Assembly (NCBI GenBank): GCA_017416145.1
Contig: JAFQDD010000011.1
Location: 1-64,000, forward strand
DNA length: 64,000 nt
Source: Spirochaetaceae bacterium
Lineage (GTDB): Bacteria; Spirochaetota; Spirochaetia; Treponematales; Treponemataceae
Direction of reading: 5' to 3'
Part shown: piece after piece, positions 1-8,325 of the stretch
How the letters are laid out: each line of letters begins with the position of its first letter
Numbering within the stretch: the first letter of the stretch is position 1
Made by a program: the position numbers and the translations under genes
Notes under the pieces: model-generated
Told to the model about the DNA's origin: nothing
What the model saw: only the letters and a program-made list of their open reading frames with translations
Database searches by the model: none

Positions 1-9
1 ACTACTTCC

Positions 10-162
10 TTATGAATCTTTTTCCTCGAAATGAAGTTCGTCGAGTTTTAAGTTTGTTTGGTGTATTGCGTTGTAAAGGGCTAAAAAGTTTTCTTGACCA
101 ACTTCTTCGTCTTTGTCAAAATAGTCTACAAAAACAGAATCTTTGTAATTGCGATTGCTCAT
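10..162 (-). pseudogene. N-terminal remnant of an Rpn / PD-(D/E)XK nuclease-family gene
   Basis: A 50-codon minus-strand reading frame starts MSNRNYKDSVFVDYF and ends at a TAA close to the window edge. A good ribosome-binding site (GGAG, on the minus strand at about 171-174) precedes the ATG. The start resembles the N-terminus of the Rpn-type recombination-promoting nuclease/putative transposase family that is abundant in treponemes (from memory of the family); full members run to roughly 250-300 residues. Here the frame stops after the first helical segment, before any nuclease motif, so it is most likely a truncated copy. The remainder could lie beyond the window edge in another frame. Confidence 0.5.
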
Positions 163-343
163 AATTTTTTCTCCAAAAGATTTTCTGTAGAGAAAAAATC
201 TGGTTGCAAAATCCTAAGTTTAGACAGTTCATAATTCTGCATTTGAAATTCTCTACATATAATTATTAAAGAAAAAAAATCGATTTTTTGAATAAAATCT
301 GAAAAATTTTGAAAAAAATGAAAAAAAGGTTAGTTTACAAGAG

Positions 344-535
344 TTTTGCTGTTAAGCAAAAGTCGTTGCAGATAAGACCTGTGAAGCTTTTTTTGGTAGT
401 CTTCAGGTTTTAGCCCCGATGGGAAGGGCAGCGAAGCTGTTCCAAGGCACAAAGTACTTGTGCTTTGTGCCTTGGAATGGAGCAGGGCTCTGCGGAACCC
501 TGGACAGCGGGTTGGGTATCAGCTGCTTTAAATAG
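344..535. repeat. GC-rich multi-hairpin intergenic repeat
   Basis: This stretch between the nuclease remnant and pckG is far richer in G+C than its surroundings and is packed with inverted repeats. They are TTTTGCT/AGCAAAA around 346-363, CAGC-GAA-GCTG at 429-439, and a perfect 14-bp inverted repeat (441-454 with 463-476, loop 455-462). After them comes a GCGGAACCCTGGA segment. No reading frame is supported. The order short hairpin, long hairpin, GGAACCC is shared with 61268-61338, so it looks like a member of an interspersed palindromic (REP-like) family. It could form strong RNA structure if transcribed. Confidence 0.6.
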
Positions 536-697
536 ATAAAAAATTACATAATATATTTTGGATAAAAGTGAATTTGCACTTGTTTTTATTCTGGATAAAG
601 GATATATTTTTATAGATTGAATTGTATTATTCAGTCATATTTTTGTTAAATTTTCCGTTTTTACGGAGTTTATAGTTTATTTTTATAGGAGTTTTTA
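536..697. other. AT-rich leader/promoter region of pckG
   Basis: No gene is visible here. It is AT-rich and presumably holds the pckG promoter, but I see no convincing -35/-10 pair. A small inverted repeat (CCG-TTTTTA-CGG, near 655-666) lies in the probable leader, just upstream of the ribosome-binding site TAGGAG at about 686-691. The other part of the gene-free gap, 163-343, is also AT-rich and without recognisable signals. Confidence 0.3.
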
Positions 698-2545
698 ATG
701 ACACTTAATGACATTAAACACCCAAAAATCAAAGCTTGGGTAGAAGAAGTTGCTAAAATGTGTCAGCCAGATGACATCTACGTTTGTGATGGTTCAACTG
801 CTGAATACGACAGACTAATGAAAAAATGTGTGGATGCAGGTCTTGCAACACCTCTTGCAAAGAAACCAAATAGTTTCTTATTCCGTTCTCTTCCAAGTGA
901 CGTAGCTCGTGTTGAAGGTAGAACATTTATTTCTTCTGTAAAACAAGAAGATGCTGGTCCTACAAACAACTGGATTGATCCAAAAGAATTAAAAGCTACA
1001 ATGACAGGTCTTTATACAGGTTGTATGAAAGGTCGCACAATGTACGTTATTCCTTTCTGTATGGGTCCAGTAGGTTCTCCTATTTCTAAAAACGGTATCG
1101 AAATTACAGACTCTGAATACGTTTGCTTGAATATGGATATCATGACTCGTGTTGGAACAAAAGTTCTAGACGTTCTTGGTACAGATGGCGAATTCGTTCC
1201 TTGTCTACACTCTGTAGGTAAACCACTTGCAGATGGCGAAACAGATGGTGGAATCTGGCCTTGTGCAGACGTTGAAAAGAAATACATTTCTCACTTCCCA
1301 GAAGAAAGACTAATTTGGTCATTCGGTTCTGGTTACGGTGGAAACGCTCTTCTTGGTAAAAAATGTTTTGCTCTTCGTATTGCAACTGTTATTGCTCGTG
1401 ACGAAGGTTGGCTTGCAGAACACATGCTTATCTTAAAATTAACAAACCCTCAAGGTGAAGTTAAATACGTAACAGGTGCTTTCCCTTCAGCTTGTGGTAA
1501 AACAAACTTAGCTATGCTAATTCCTACAATCCCAGGTTGGAAAGTAGAAACAATCGGTGATGATATTGCATGGATGAAATTCGGTAAAGATGGTCGTCTA
1601 TATGCTATCAACCCAGAAGCAGGTTTCTTCGGTGTTGCTCCAGGAACTTCTGCTGAATCTAACAAAAACGCTCTTGTATCTGCTGAAAAGAACACAATTT
1701 TCACAAACTGTGCTCTAACAGAAGATGGCGATGTTTGGTGGGAAGGAATTGGATATCCTGCAACTGGAAAACTTGTTGACTGGAAAGGCAACACACGTGA
1801 TGCTCTACCAAAAGACAAAGCTCCTAAGGGCGAAGAAATGGCTCACCCTAACGCACGTTTCACAGCTCCTGCTAACCAATGTCCATGTATTGCTCCTGAA
1901 TGGGAAGATCCAGAAGGTGTTCCTATTTCTGCTATCCTATTTGGTGGACGTCGTCCTTCAACTGTACCTCTTGTACACCAATCAAGAAACTGGAACCACG
2001 GTGTATTCCTAGGTTCTATCGTGGGTTCAGAAATCACAGCTGCTTCTACAATTGATGCAAGTCAAGTTGGTAAAATCCGCCGTGACCCATTTGCTAACCT
2101 ACCATTCTGTGGATACAACATGGGTGACTACTTTGCTCACTGGGTAAAACTAGGTAAAAACGCTGACCAAGACAAACTACCAAAAATCTTCTACGTTAAC
2201 TGGTTCCGCAAAGACGATGATAACGACAAACTTCCTGGTGGTTTCATGTGGCCAGGTTACGGTGATAACTCACGCGTTCTTGCTTGGATTTTTGACCGCT
2301 GTGATGGCAAAGACAATGCTGTTGAAACAGCTATCGGTTTCATGCCAAAAGAAGGTGCTATCAATACTGATGGTCTTGCTGACTACTACAAAGAAACTCT
2401 ACCAGAAATCTTAAAAGTAGACACAGAAGGCTGGTTAAAAGAATGTAAAGACATTCGTGAAAACCACTATCCAAAATTTGGTTCACACCTACCAAAAGAA
2501 CTTATGGATTGTTTGAATGATCTTGAAGCTCGTCTTTCAAAATAA
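698..2545 (+). CDS. pckG: phosphoenolpyruvate carboxykinase (GTP)
   Basis: Interconverts oxaloacetate and phosphoenolpyruvate with GTP/GDP in the cytosol. In a fermenting anaerobe it probably runs towards oxaloacetate as the CO2-fixing step to succinate, or serves gluconeogenesis. The 615-residue length is normal for the GTP class. The family nucleotide loop FPSACGKTN, with the catalytic cysteine, lies near residues 260-270, and [10 protein letters not shown] and the FGGRRP segment match conserved GTP-PEPCK regions. The start is fixed by TAGGAG seven bases upstream. Codon use looks optimised compared with the neighbours, consistent with a highly expressed gene. It is monocistronic and ends in a duplicated tail plus terminator. 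Confidence 0.97.
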   Translation: MTLNDIKHPKIKAWVEEVAKMCQPDDIYVCDGSTAEYDRLMKKCVDAGLATPLAKKPNSFLFRSLPSDVARVEGRTFISSVKQEDAGPTNNWIDPKELKATMTGLYTGCMKGRTMYVIPFCMGPVGSPISKNGIEITDSEYVCLNMDIMTRVGTKVLDVLGTDGEFVPCLHSVGKPLADGETDGGIWPCADVEKKYISHFPEERLIWSFGSGYGGNALLGKKCFALRIATVIARDEGWLAEHMLILKLTNPQGEVKYVTGAFPSACGKTNLAMLIPTIPGWKVETIGDDIAWMKFGKDGRLYAINPEAGFFGVAPGTSAESNKNALVSAEKNTIFTNCALTEDGDVWWEGIGYPATGKLVDWKGNTRDALPKDKAPKGEEMAHPNARFTAPANQCPCIAPEWEDPEGVPISAILFGGRRPSTVPLVHQSRNWNHGVFLGSIVGSEITAASTIDASQVGKIRRDPFANLPFCGYNMGDYFAHWVKLGKNADQDKLPKIFYVNWFRKDDDNDKLPGGFMWPGYGDNSRVLAWIFDRCDGKDNAVETAIGFMPKEGAINTDGLADYYKETLPEILKVDTEGWLKECKDIRENHYPKFGSHLPKELMDCLNDLEARLSK

Positions 2546-2624
2546 GTCTATGTTGAGTTTTAGCTTAGCTGAAACTCAACGAGCAATCGCAAGATTGCGT
2601 TGAAGCACGTCTTTCAAAATAAGT
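2523..2624. repeat. 25-bp duplication of the pckG 3' end flanking two hairpins
   Basis: The last codons and stop of pckG (2523-2547) are repeated at 2600-2624 with 24 of 25 bases identical. Between the copies are a 13-bp stem (2552-2580, GTTGAGTTT/AAACTCAAC extended by four weaker pairs, loop TTA) and a 6-bp stem with a GCAA tetraloop (2583-2598). CAACG at 2577-2581 can also pair with CGTTG at 2598-2602, so the two hairpins compete. The arrangement looks like a small inserted palindromic element that duplicated its target, though the duplication is far longer than usual for a transposon. Confidence 0.7.
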
Positions 2625-2659
2625 TTTTTAGCTTGTAAAAGCTAAATGCAAAATGTAAA

Positions 2660-2695
2660 AGGCTCCAGTTTGAAAAAGCTGGGGTCTTTTTTTTT
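2660..2695 (+). terminator. Rho-independent terminator of pckG
   Basis: A 9-bp stem AGGCTCCAG/CTGGGGTCT (with G-U pairs) and a 10-nt A-rich loop is followed by a run of T. It lies 115 bases after the pckG stop, beyond the duplicated tail. Confidence 0.85.
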
Positions 2696-2717
2696 GAAAA
2701 AAACACTTTATAAAAAC

Positions 2718-2733
2718 TGTAAAACGGTTTACT
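2718..2733. promoter_or_regulatory. Candidate LacI-family operator
   Basis: The 16-bp near-palindrome TGTAAAACGGTTTACT is centred on CG at 2725-2726. It has the form typical of LacI/GalR (and CcpA-like) operators and lies 42 bp upstream of the GH13 lipoprotein gene. That position suggests sugar-dependent control of amylase expression. No LacI-type regulator is encoded in this window. Confidence 0.5.
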
Positions 2734-2774
2734 ATGTAAGTAAGAATAAATAAGGAGATAAACAACGATAAAAA

Positions 2775-4193
2775 ATGAAAAAGTTGATTTTATTAGCAAT
2801 TTCAATTTTGTTTTTATTAGTTTCTTGCAAAAATACTTCAAATCCAGATGTGGAAAAACTAAAATCAAAATATGCAGTTTTATTAAATCAAACACTAGAA
2901 AAAAATCTTCAAAAAGAATACGAAAATAATTCAAATCGTGGAGAAGTGATGCTTCAAGGTTTTACTTGGGAAAGTCACAAAGAAAATGGAACTTGGTGGG
3001 ATACTTTGGCTGCAGCTGGAAGTGAAATTGGAACATATTTTGATTATGTCTGGTTTCCACCCGTATCAGATAGCGAAAGTGCAAATGGTTATATGCCAAG
3101 AGAGTTGTACAACCTTAATTCCGCTTATGGAAGCGAAGAATCTTTGAAAAACGCAATAGCTGCCATTTATCCAGCAAAAGCTGTTGCCGATGTGGTGATA
3201 AATCATAGGTCAGGCTCAACAAGTTGGGGAGATTTTCAAAATCCGACTTGGGAAACTGTAAAAGGTGAAAATTACAAAGCAATCTCTAGCTCTGATGAAG
3301 GTTTTTCCAATGATGAGTTTATGATGATGGTTGCAGAAAATATGAGAGGCAACAAAGATACTGGGGACAATTTTGTTGGATGTAGAGATTTAGATCATAC
3401 AAATCCAGTTGTTCAACAGGGAATAATTGATTGGATGAAAAAATTAAGAGATTTTGGGTTTGCAGGTTGGCGTTTTGATTATGCAAAGGGATACAGTCCA
3501 AGTTTTGTAGGATATTATAATCAAGCAGTGGAAACAGATTTTGCTGTTGGCGAATATTGGGTTGACGATTCTGGAAAAATACAAAAATGGATAAACAAAA
3601 CGGAAACCTCTTTGGGAGCAGAATATCCCACTGGAAAAAAAACAATGGCTTTTGATTTTCGACTAAAATCAATTTTGAATCACGTTTTTGGAAAAAAAGA
3701 AAATCAAGATAATAAAAACTTCCAATTATTAGGATTTAATGATTCGATTATGAAAGTGATGCCAGAATACGCAGTAACTTTTGTAGAAAATCACGATACA
3801 GGCTCAACTCAAAGTCATTGGCCCATTGATTCAAGTGATTTGGGAACAGCTTACGCATTTTTGCTGACACATCCTGGGATTCCTTGCGTTTCTTATGAAC
3901 ATTATGGGACTGAAACCGCTGACGGAAAGGGAGACTGGATTGTATCTGGTACGGAAATGACTTTGCATAATCATATCAATTATTTAATTACTTTGCGGAA
4001 AATCTGTGGTATCACAAATACAAGTGCTTTGGAAGTGGAAAAGGTTGAGCCTTCTGTGTACAAAGCCACCGTAAAAGGAGAAAATGCGAATATTATTTTA
4101 ATAATAAATCCAAATCCCAAAACAAACTCTGTTCCAAAAGGATATAAAGCCATTTATTCTGGGGATATATGGACAATTTACACAAATTTATAA
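2775..4193 (+). CDS. alpha-amylase family (GH13) lipoprotein
   Basis: Predicted secreted, lipid-anchored alpha-glucan hydrolase of 472 residues. The N-terminus is a lipoprotein signal (hydrophobic stretch then LLVSC, lipobox Cys at about residue 18). GH13 blocks follow in order: VADVVINH (region I), GWRFDYAKG with the nucleophile Asp (II), VGEYW with the acid/base Glu (III) and FVENHDTGS (IV), so the catalytic triad is intact. The short C-terminal beta domain fits liquefying-type amylases. AAGGAG is 17 bases from the ATG, unusually far, but an in-frame stop just upstream leaves no earlier start. A LacI-type operator precedes it. Confidence 0.9.
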   Translation: MKKLILLAISILFLLVSCKNTSNPDVEKLKSKYAVLLNQTLEKNLQKEYENNSNRGEVMLQGFTWESHKENGTWWDTLAAAGSEIGTYFDYVWFPPVSDSESANGYMPRELYNLNSAYGSEESLKNAIAAIYPAKAVADVVINHRSGSTSWGDFQNPTWETVKGENYKAISSSDEGFSNDEFMMMVAENMRGNKDTGDNFVGCRDLDHTNPVVQQGIIDWMKKLRDFGFAGWRFDYAKGYSPSFVGYYNQAVETDFAVGEYWVDDSGKIQKWINKTETSLGAEYPTGKKTMAFDFRLKSILNHVFGKKENQDNKNFQLLGFNDSIMKVMPEYAVTFVENHDTGSTQSHWPIDSSDLGTAYAFLLTHPGIPCVSYEHYGTETADGKGDWIVSGTEMTLHNHINYLITLRKICGITNTSALEVEKVEPSVYKATVKGENANIILIINPNPKTNSVPKGYKAIYSGDIWTIYTNL

Positions 4194-4282
4194 TTATCTT
4201 GTAGATAGTAAGATTTTTCAAAAAAATAAGGATTTATCTTTGATAAATAAAAAAACACGTGATATACTTCTTTTGTGTCGTG

Positions 4283-4322
4283 CTAAAGTGACAGTTTTTT
4301 ATCATTTTAGTGTTTTATTTTT
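4283..4322 (+). terminator. Probable terminator after the GH13 gene
   Basis: CTAAAGTGA (4283-4291) pairs with TCATTTTAG (4302-4310), followed by a T-rich tract. Outer AAAACAC/GTGTTTT sequences could extend it. It is weaker than the other terminators here. Confidence 0.45.
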
Positions 4323-4383
4323 ATAAAATATGAATCTAATTTGGATTTTACAATTATTGGTTATTATACAAGGAGGTAACCTA

Positions 4384-5265
4384 ATGAAAAAGATTATTTC
4401 AATTTTTATGATTCTTTGTTTGTTTACATCAGTTTTTGCCTTTGATAAAACTGTTGTAGAAGATGGACTAACTGAATTTATCGACGGCTTAGCAGATTCT
4501 GCACCAGCTGTTTCAACTATGAACAATGTTTGGGCTGATGGCTATGTTGGTCAACTTATCGGGATTCCACCACATTTTGGTGTAGGAGCTTCTGCTGGAG
4601 TAGCAAAAATGGATGTTACTGGAGTGAAAAAAGCTGCAAAAGAACTTGGAATTTCAGCTGTTGACAAGCTAAGCGATGATTTTGTTTTGCCAGTGGCTTC
4701 TGTTCAGGCTGTAATAGGTGGGTTGTTTTTACCATTTGATATTTCTGGAAGTTATATGACACTAAATGAACCACTTAGTATTGGAGAAGATGCTTTACAG
4801 TACAAATTTGATTGTTTTAATGTGAAACTTAGACTTCCAATTTTAAAACAAAATGTAGTATTACCAAATCTTTCAATTGGTGTTGGCTATTCAAAAGTGA
4901 GTGGTTATGTTTTAGCAAATTTGGCTGATTCTACAACTTTTCTAAAAACTTCATTTGCAAGTGAAGTTTACTCAGCAGATGTTCAGCTTTCAAAATCTGT
5001 CATCTTTTTAACACCTTATGTTGGAGCAAGACTTTTAGCTTCAAAATCTGACAATTCTTGGGAATATGCTTTTGATGTAGCTGGAGTTGTATCTGAAAAA
5101 GGAAATGGAACTTACAAAACTGCTGATGACAAGATGGATATTTCTTATCAAGTTTTTGCAGGAACATCATTTAATATTTTAATATTAAAAATAAATGCAA
5201 ATGCTGCTTATGATATCAAAACAAAAGTTTGGTCAGCAGGACTTGGACTTGCTGTTCAATTATAG
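4384..5265 (+). CDS. Predicted outer-membrane beta-barrel protein, function unknown
   Basis: A 293-residue protein with a clear signal peptide (MKKIISIFMILCLFTSVFA, cut before FDKTV). The start at 4384 is chosen over an upstream in-frame ATG (4330) because AAGGAGGTAA lies directly in front and the signal peptide begins there. The mature part is rich in Gly, Ser and aromatic residues with alternating short hydrophobic strands (for example LRLPIL, IGVGYSKVSGYV, YVGARLLAS) and ends in a strand-like GLGLAVQL, features expected of an outer-membrane barrel. I do not recognise a named family. It has its own terminator and looks monocistronic. Confidence 0.7.
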   Translation: MKKIISIFMILCLFTSVFAFDKTVVEDGLTEFIDGLADSAPAVSTMNNVWADGYVGQLIGIPPHFGVGASAGVAKMDVTGVKKAAKELGISAVDKLSDDFVLPVASVQAVIGGLFLPFDISGSYMTLNEPLSIGEDALQYKFDCFNVKLRLPILKQNVVLPNLSIGVGYSKVSGYVLANLADSTTFLKTSFASEVYSADVQLSKSVIFLTPYVGARLLASKSDNSWEYAFDVAGVVSEKGNGTYKTADDKMDISYQVFAGTSFNILILKINANAAYDIKTKVWSAGLGLAVQL

Positions 5266-5288
5266 TTTTTGAAACTTTCGTATCAAGA

Positions 5289-5327
5289 AGGCTAGGATTG
5301 TGAAAAACACAGTTCTAGCCTTTTTTT
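5289..5327 (+). terminator. Strong Rho-independent terminator
   Basis: A 14-bp near-perfect stem (AGGCTAG arm at 5289-5302, matching arm 5308-5321) with an AAAAA loop is followed by TTTTTTTCTT. It ends the outer-membrane protein transcript. It overlaps a GTG at 5300, which makes that GTG an unlikely start for the next gene. Confidence 0.9.
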
Positions 5328-5425
5328 CTTTAAAAATAATTTTCAAATGTTTGTTTTCTGTTAGAAATACAAAAATTCTTTTCATTTTTTTCACGATTAT
5401 CATTCTTCTAGTTATATTTACGCTT

Positions 5426-7081
5426 ATGAAAAAAAGTATGAAAAAAAAAGTTTTTTATTACAAAGATGAATTGAATGATGAATTTTCAGGAATAACTAGA
5501 AACACCATCGTTATAGACAAAAATTACAAATACATACGCAAAAATTTCTTGTATAAATTCATAGCTTTTGTGATTTACAGAATAATTGTGATGCCTTTTG
5601 CATATTTTTATATGAAAATAAAATTTCATATGAAAGTGGAAAACAAAAAGGTTTTACAAAGTGCAAAAAAAGAAAGCTATTTTATGTACGGAAATCATAC
5701 CCAACTACCAGGCGACGGTTTTATTCCAAATATTTTAAATTATCCAAAACACAATGCGGTTGTGGTAAATGCGGATAATATTTCTTTACCAGGAACTCAA
5801 AATCTTATGATGATGTTAGGAGCGGTTCCTATTCCAAATCATTTTTCTGGTATGCGAAATTTTATGGATTGTATTTCCCAGAATGTAAAAGCAAAAAAAA
5901 GCATTGTGATTTACCCAGAAGCTCATATTTGGCCCTATTACACAGGAATTAGAAACTTCAAATCTGATTCCTTTAAGTTTCCAGTTATGTACGACAAAAA
6001 AGCTTTTTCTTTTACTGTAACTTATCAAAAACGAAAATTCGGAGAAAAACCAAATATTACAGTTTTTGTTGATGGTCCTTTTGTGGCTCCCAAAGATTTA
6101 TCCAAAAAAGAAAGAGAAGAATATTTACGAAATTGTGTTTATGACGCCATGGTGGAACGAAGCAAAGAATCTACTTATTGTTTTTATAAATATGTAAAAA
6201 TTGAAGACGACGAAAAAAATCAGGACGAAAAAATGAAAAAAAACGAAATCAATTTATTGTATTGTGGAAATGAAAAAGTCTTTGACGGACTTTTAATTTC
6301 TTTGCTTTCCATGACAAAATATACAAAAGTTCCCATTCACGTTTTTGTAATTACAATGGATTTGCAAGAATTAAAACCAGATTACAAACCATTAAATCAG
6401 AATCAAATCGAATATCTTGAAAAAATGATTAGGGAAGCCAATCCCAAAAGTACAGTGAAACTTTTTGATATTTCAAAGATGTTTTTAGAAGAAACAAAAA
6501 ATAGCCCAAATCTAAAAAATAATTATACGCCCTATACTCTGGCACGACTTTACGCAGATAAAATTCCGAGTATTCCTGAGAAAATTTTGTATCTTGATAC
6601 AGACACAATTATGCACGGAGATATTTCGCCAGTTTTTGATACGGAACTTGAAAATTATGAATTTGCAGCGGCTAGTGATTTTCTTGGGAAATTTTTTATT
6701 CGTTACAATTATCAAAATGCTGGAGTTTTGCTTCTAAATATGAAAAAAATTCGCGAAACAAGACTTTTTGAGCGTTCTCGAAATCTTATCCGAACAAAAA
6801 AAATGGCTTTTCCTGACCAAGACGCTTTAAACAAATTGGTGGAAAATAAAAAATTCTTTTCTACAAAATATAATGAGCAACGAAAACTTCACAAAAAAAC
6901 TGTTGTTCATCATTTTTGTAAAAGTATCAGATGGCTTCCATTTTTTCATACGGTAAATGTAAAACCATGGAATGTGGAAGAAGTCCGAAATGTTTATAAA
7001 CTTCATTGTTATGATGATGTTTTAAACGAATACAAAGCTAGAATTTCAAGATTTAAAAAAGAGGTAAGTAAAAATGTTTAG
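5426..7081 (+). CDS. Acyltransferase-glycosyltransferase 8 fusion, envelope glycolipid synthesis
   Basis: A two-domain protein of about 552 residues. The N-terminal half has a membrane-associated helix (FIAFVIYRIIVMPFAYFY) and a PlsC-like acyltransferase domain with GNHTQLPGD as motif I (spacing HX5D, not the classical HX4D) and IYPEAH as the substrate-binding motif. The C-terminal half, from INLLYCGNEKVFDGLL, is a GT8-type glycosyltransferase with the metal-binding D-T-D in YLDTDTIMHGD. The GTG at 5300 would put the start inside the preceding terminator, so ATG 5426 (or 5438) is preferred, although no good ribosome-binding site is visible. It overlaps the next gene by 8 bases. The likely role is an acylated surface glycolipid or polymer. 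Confidence 0.72.
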   Translation: MKKSMKKKVFYYKDELNDEFSGITRNTIVIDKNYKYIRKNFLYKFIAFVIYRIIVMPFAYFYMKIKFHMKVENKKVLQSAKKESYFMYGNHTQLPGDGFIPNILNYPKHNAVVVNADNISLPGTQNLMMMLGAVPIPNHFSGMRNFMDCISQNVKAKKSIVIYPEAHIWPYYTGIRNFKSDSFKFPVMYDKKAFSFTVTYQKRKFGEKPNITVFVDGPFVAPKDLSKKEREEYLRNCVYDAMVERSKESTYCFYKYVKIEDDEKNQDEKMKKNEINLLYCGNEKVFDGLLISLLSMTKYTKVPIHVFVITMDLQELKPDYKPLNQNQIEYLEKMIREANPKSTVKLFDISKMFLEETKNSPNLKNNYTPYTLARLYADKIPSIPEKILYLDTDTIMHGDISPVFDTELENYEFAAASDFLGKFFIRYNYQNAGVLLLNMKKIRETRLFERSRNLIRTKKMAFPDQDALNKLVENKKFFSTKYNEQRKLHKKTVVHHFCKSIRWLPFFHTVNVKPWNVEEVRNVYKLHCYDDVLNEYKARISRFKKEVSKNV

Positions 7082-8324
7082 TTTTGGCACAGTAAATTTT
7101 ATTTTTGTGGTGTTTGTGATTCTATATCTTCCTAGAATCTGGTGCTGGTTTGCTCCTTTCAAAAAACAGAAAAGAGTTTTTAACTACAAAAAGAACAAGT
7201 TGGCATTGATAATTCCTGCTAGAAATGAAGGAAATGCAGTTTTGCCTTTGTTTGAATCAATTGAAAATCAAACTTACGATAGAAACAATTTTGACGTTTT
7301 TGTGGTTGTTAAGGAATATGATGACCCTGTAATTGAATATGCAAAAAGAATTAATGCAAAAGTTTTTGTAGATGTAACTCAAACTTGTAAAGGCGATTGT
7401 TTAGATTCTACGATTAAAAAAATGTTAAAAGAATATCCTGAAAAGTATGATGGATATTTGATTGTGGATGCAGATTGTGTATTAGATTCCACTTTTATGG
7501 AAGAAATGAACAACGCTATGGCAACTGGGGCAGATGTTATCAACGCAAAAAAATTGGTAAAAAATTATTTACCTGGAAATCAAAATACTTGCAATCTTGT
7601 AACTGCTTGTAATGGTTTGATTTGGACCTTTATGGACGAAATGGGAAATAGATGGAAATCTGATCACGGCTTTACAACAATGACAGTAACAACAGGAATT
7701 TTGTTTTCTAAAAAACTTGTAGAAAAATGGGGCGGGTGGATTTATCGCTCAACTTTAACAGAAGATATGGAATTGGAAAGAGATTGTGCTTTGCAAGGCT
7801 ACAAAACATTTTATTATTCCTATGCGAAAATATATATGGAAGAAGCTCCAACTTTGGAAATGACAAATAAGCGTCGTACAAGATGGATGACAGGAGTAAC
7901 TCATTCTGATTTGTTATACGGACCAAAATTACTAAAGAAAGAAAAAACTTTTCATAATATAGCAAATAATTATTATGTTTTGTGTCTTTGGGTTGTTTAT
8001 GCCTATGTTGCAGCGTTGATTTTAATTGGTGGAATAAATCTAATTTCTGGATTTATAGCTTTGTTTTCAATCTCTTCAGCTACTCATTATTTTGCAATGA
8101 CCTTGTATTGCTTTTTTGGGATTTATTTGATTTTCTTTGCTTTGACAGCTATGGCAATTATTGTAAGTTATGACCAAATTACCCTAAATTTCATTGGAAA
8201 AATCAAATTATTATTTGTGCATCCATTGTTTTATATGAAATATATTTCTATCGTTGCAAAAGCCTTAGTCAATAAAGAGCCTCAAACTTGGGAAGTTATC
8301 GAAAGAGTAAAAGTGCAAAAATAA
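7074..8324 (+). CDS. Membrane glycosyltransferase family 2
   Basis: A 416-residue GT2 enzyme. It has an N-terminal membrane segment, then the GT-A domain starting LALIIPARNEGNAVLPLFES. The nucleotide/metal motif VDADCVLD lies near residue 130, an ED acceptor-base motif is in TLTEDMELERD, and KRRTRWMTG stands in for the (Q/R)xxRW motif of processive synthases. Two or more C-terminal membrane helices follow. The start ATG overlaps the previous gene's stop, so translation is probably coupled. It lies between two acyltransferase genes, suggesting assembly of a glycolipid or lipid-linked polysaccharide at the inner membrane. The exact sugar cannot be told. Confidence 0.85.
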   Translation: MFSFGTVNFIFVVFVILYLPRIWCWFAPFKKQKRVFNYKKNKLALIIPARNEGNAVLPLFESIENQTYDRNNFDVFVVVKEYDDPVIEYAKRINAKVFVDVTQTCKGDCLDSTIKKMLKEYPEKYDGYLIVDADCVLDSTFMEEMNNAMATGADVINAKKLVKNYLPGNQNTCNLVTACNGLIWTFMDEMGNRWKSDHGFTTMTVTTGILFSKKLVEKWGGWIYRSTLTEDMELERDCALQGYKTFYYSYAKIYMEEAPTLEMTNKRRTRWMTGVTHSDLLYGPKLLKKEKTFHNIANNYYVLCLWVVYAYVAALILIGGINLISGFIALFSISSATHYFAMTLYCFFGIYLIFFALTAMAIIVSYDQITLNFIGKIKLLFVHPLFYMKYISIVAKALVNKEPQTWEVIERVKVQK

Positions 8325-8325
8325 A

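Noticed and set aside
403-535. GC-rich block as a structural RNA gene or rRNA fragment
   Set aside because: It matches no tRNA, rRNA, SRP or tmRNA landmarks; stems and shared layout with 61268-61338 fit an interspersed repeat better.
1725-2012. Plus-strand alternative frame inside pckG and similar shadow frames in copA, the bat genes and the coiled-coil gene
   Set aside because: All lie within strongly supported genes in other frames, with no start signals or recognisable family features.
4330-4383. Upstream ATG as the start of the outer-membrane protein
   Set aside because: It lacks a ribosome-binding site, whereas AAGGAGG stands just before ATG 4384, where a normal signal peptide begins.
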